Assembly (NCBI GenBank): GCA_910589275.1
Contig: CAJUTH010000054.1
Span: forward strand, 2,472-16,676
Direction: 5' to 3'
DNA length: 14,205 bases
From: an uncultured Dorea sp.
GTDB taxonomy: Bacteria > Bacillota > Clostridia > Lachnospirales > Lachnospiraceae
The notes beneath the pieces are model-generated. The model worked only from the letters and a program-made list of their open reading frames with translations, searched no databases and had not been told where the DNA came from. Shown piece after piece: positions 13,659-14,205 of this stretch. Position 1 is the first letter of the stretch. Every line of letters starts with the position of its first letter. A program made the position numbers and the translations under genes.

Positions 13659-14205
13659 ATGGATGAAATTTATAATAAGATTGAGTCAATAGCAGCCGAA
13701 AACAACGGTTTTGTGAAAACATCGCAGATTGAAGCTGCCGGGATTAGCCGTACTGCCATTAAAAAATATGTGGACAGCGGTTTGCTTGAAAGAATCCGCA
13801 AAGGTATATATGCTCCGGCAGACAGTGATATTGACGAATTTGCATTGCTTCAGGTTCAGTGTTCCAGCCTTGTCTTTTCATATGGTACGGCTCTTTATGT
13901 TTGGGGATTGACGGATATTATCCCACATACATTTGATATCTCAGTCCCACAGGGAGAAAATATTTCAAGATTGCTTCGAGATAATCAAAAAATAAAGGCT
14001 CATTATGTTATGAAGGGCTTTTACGATCTCGGCATAACGGAAACGCAGTCTCCGCAGGGAGCGGTCATCCGACTGTATGACAAAGAGCGCTGCCTTTGCG
14101 ATTTGATCAAAGACAGGAACCAGATTGAAAAGCAGCTGTATGTCCAGGCGATCAAGGATTATTTCAAAAACCGGCCGGATGTCCGTAAATTGCTGAAGTA
14201 TGGAA
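13659..14205 (+). CDS. AbiEi-type antitoxin / transcriptional regulator, 3' truncated
   Basis: ATG 13659, preceded by GAGGAGG (13644-13650), opens a frame that stays open to the window end: 182 residues. The N-terminal winged helix (about 1-55: NNGFVKTSQIEAAGISRTAIKKYVDSGLLERIRKGIYAPA) is the AbiEi antitoxin domain; the rest (VFSYGTALYVWGLTDIIPHTFDISVPQG, VIRLYDKERCLCDLIKDRN) matches the AbiEi C-terminal region with its conserved S/A-x-Y-W-L-like and ERTLCDLI-like pieces. In type IV AbiE systems this protein represses the operon and counteracts the AbiEii nucleotidyltransferase toxin encoded directly downstream; that gene would lie outside the window. Orphan AbiEi-like regulators also exist, so the toxin is a prediction. 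Confidence 0.88.
   Translation, partial: MDEIYNKIESIAAENNGFVKTSQIEAAGISRTAIKKYVDSGLLERIRKGIYAPADSDIDEFALLQVQCSSLVFSYGTALYVWGLTDIIPHTFDISVPQGENISRLLRDNQKIKAHYVMKGFYDLGITETQSPQGAVIRLYDKERCLCDLIKDRNQIEKQLYVQAIKDYFKNRPDVRKLLKYG

Overview
The window looks like chromosomal DNA from a low-to-mid GC Firmicute of the class Clostridia, most likely a Lachnospiraceae gut anaerobe. The evidence is strong AGGAGG-type ribosome binding sites, several extended -10 promoters (TGnTATAAT), an AGA/GGA/ATC-rich codon style, and the conserved gene block asp23-nusB-xseA-xseB-ispA-tlyA-nadK-argR-recN. No species can be fixed from the sequence alone.

Layout. (1) 1-977: the 3' end of a polyamine-type ABC transporter solute-binding protein with an unusual C-terminal membrane anchor. 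(2) 998-1818: a promoter, a leader with a possible hairpin, and a lipoprotein gene whose signal peptide is out of frame with its mature domain. (3) 1902-1969: a long terminator hairpin. (4) 1984-3753: a promoter and prfC (peptide chain release factor 3), apparently a single-gene unit. (5) 3754-4415: about 660 bases without a gene. It holds two very long imperfect palindromes (3777-3984 and 4181-4362) that turn out to be two diverged copies, in opposite orientation, of one structured element. Their loop and internal-loop sequences are conserved while the helices differ by compensatory changes. (6) 4416-11669: a promoter and a tight run of nine housekeeping genes covering envelope stress (Asp23/Gls24), transcription (NusB), exonuclease VII, isoprenoid synthesis (IspA), rRNA methylation (TlyA), NAD kinase, the arginine repressor and RecN. 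In Bacillus the equivalent cluster also has folD and dxs, and recN is followed by spoIVB-spo0A; none of those is seen here. (7) 11687-13328: a small membrane-anchored protein, a short overlapping/frameshifted reading frame and a multi-pass membrane protein with a PH-like C-terminus, in more AT-rich DNA. (8) 13329-13589: a non-coding stretch with several hairpins that can pair in alternative ways. (9) 13590-14205: a promoter overlapping an inverted repeat and the start of an AbiEi-type antitoxin gene, cut by the window edge. The AbiEii toxin would be expected just outside.

The most interesting item is the pair of covarying giant hairpins between prfC and asp23. I do not recognise the family; the two copies alone already give comparative support for a conserved secondary structure.
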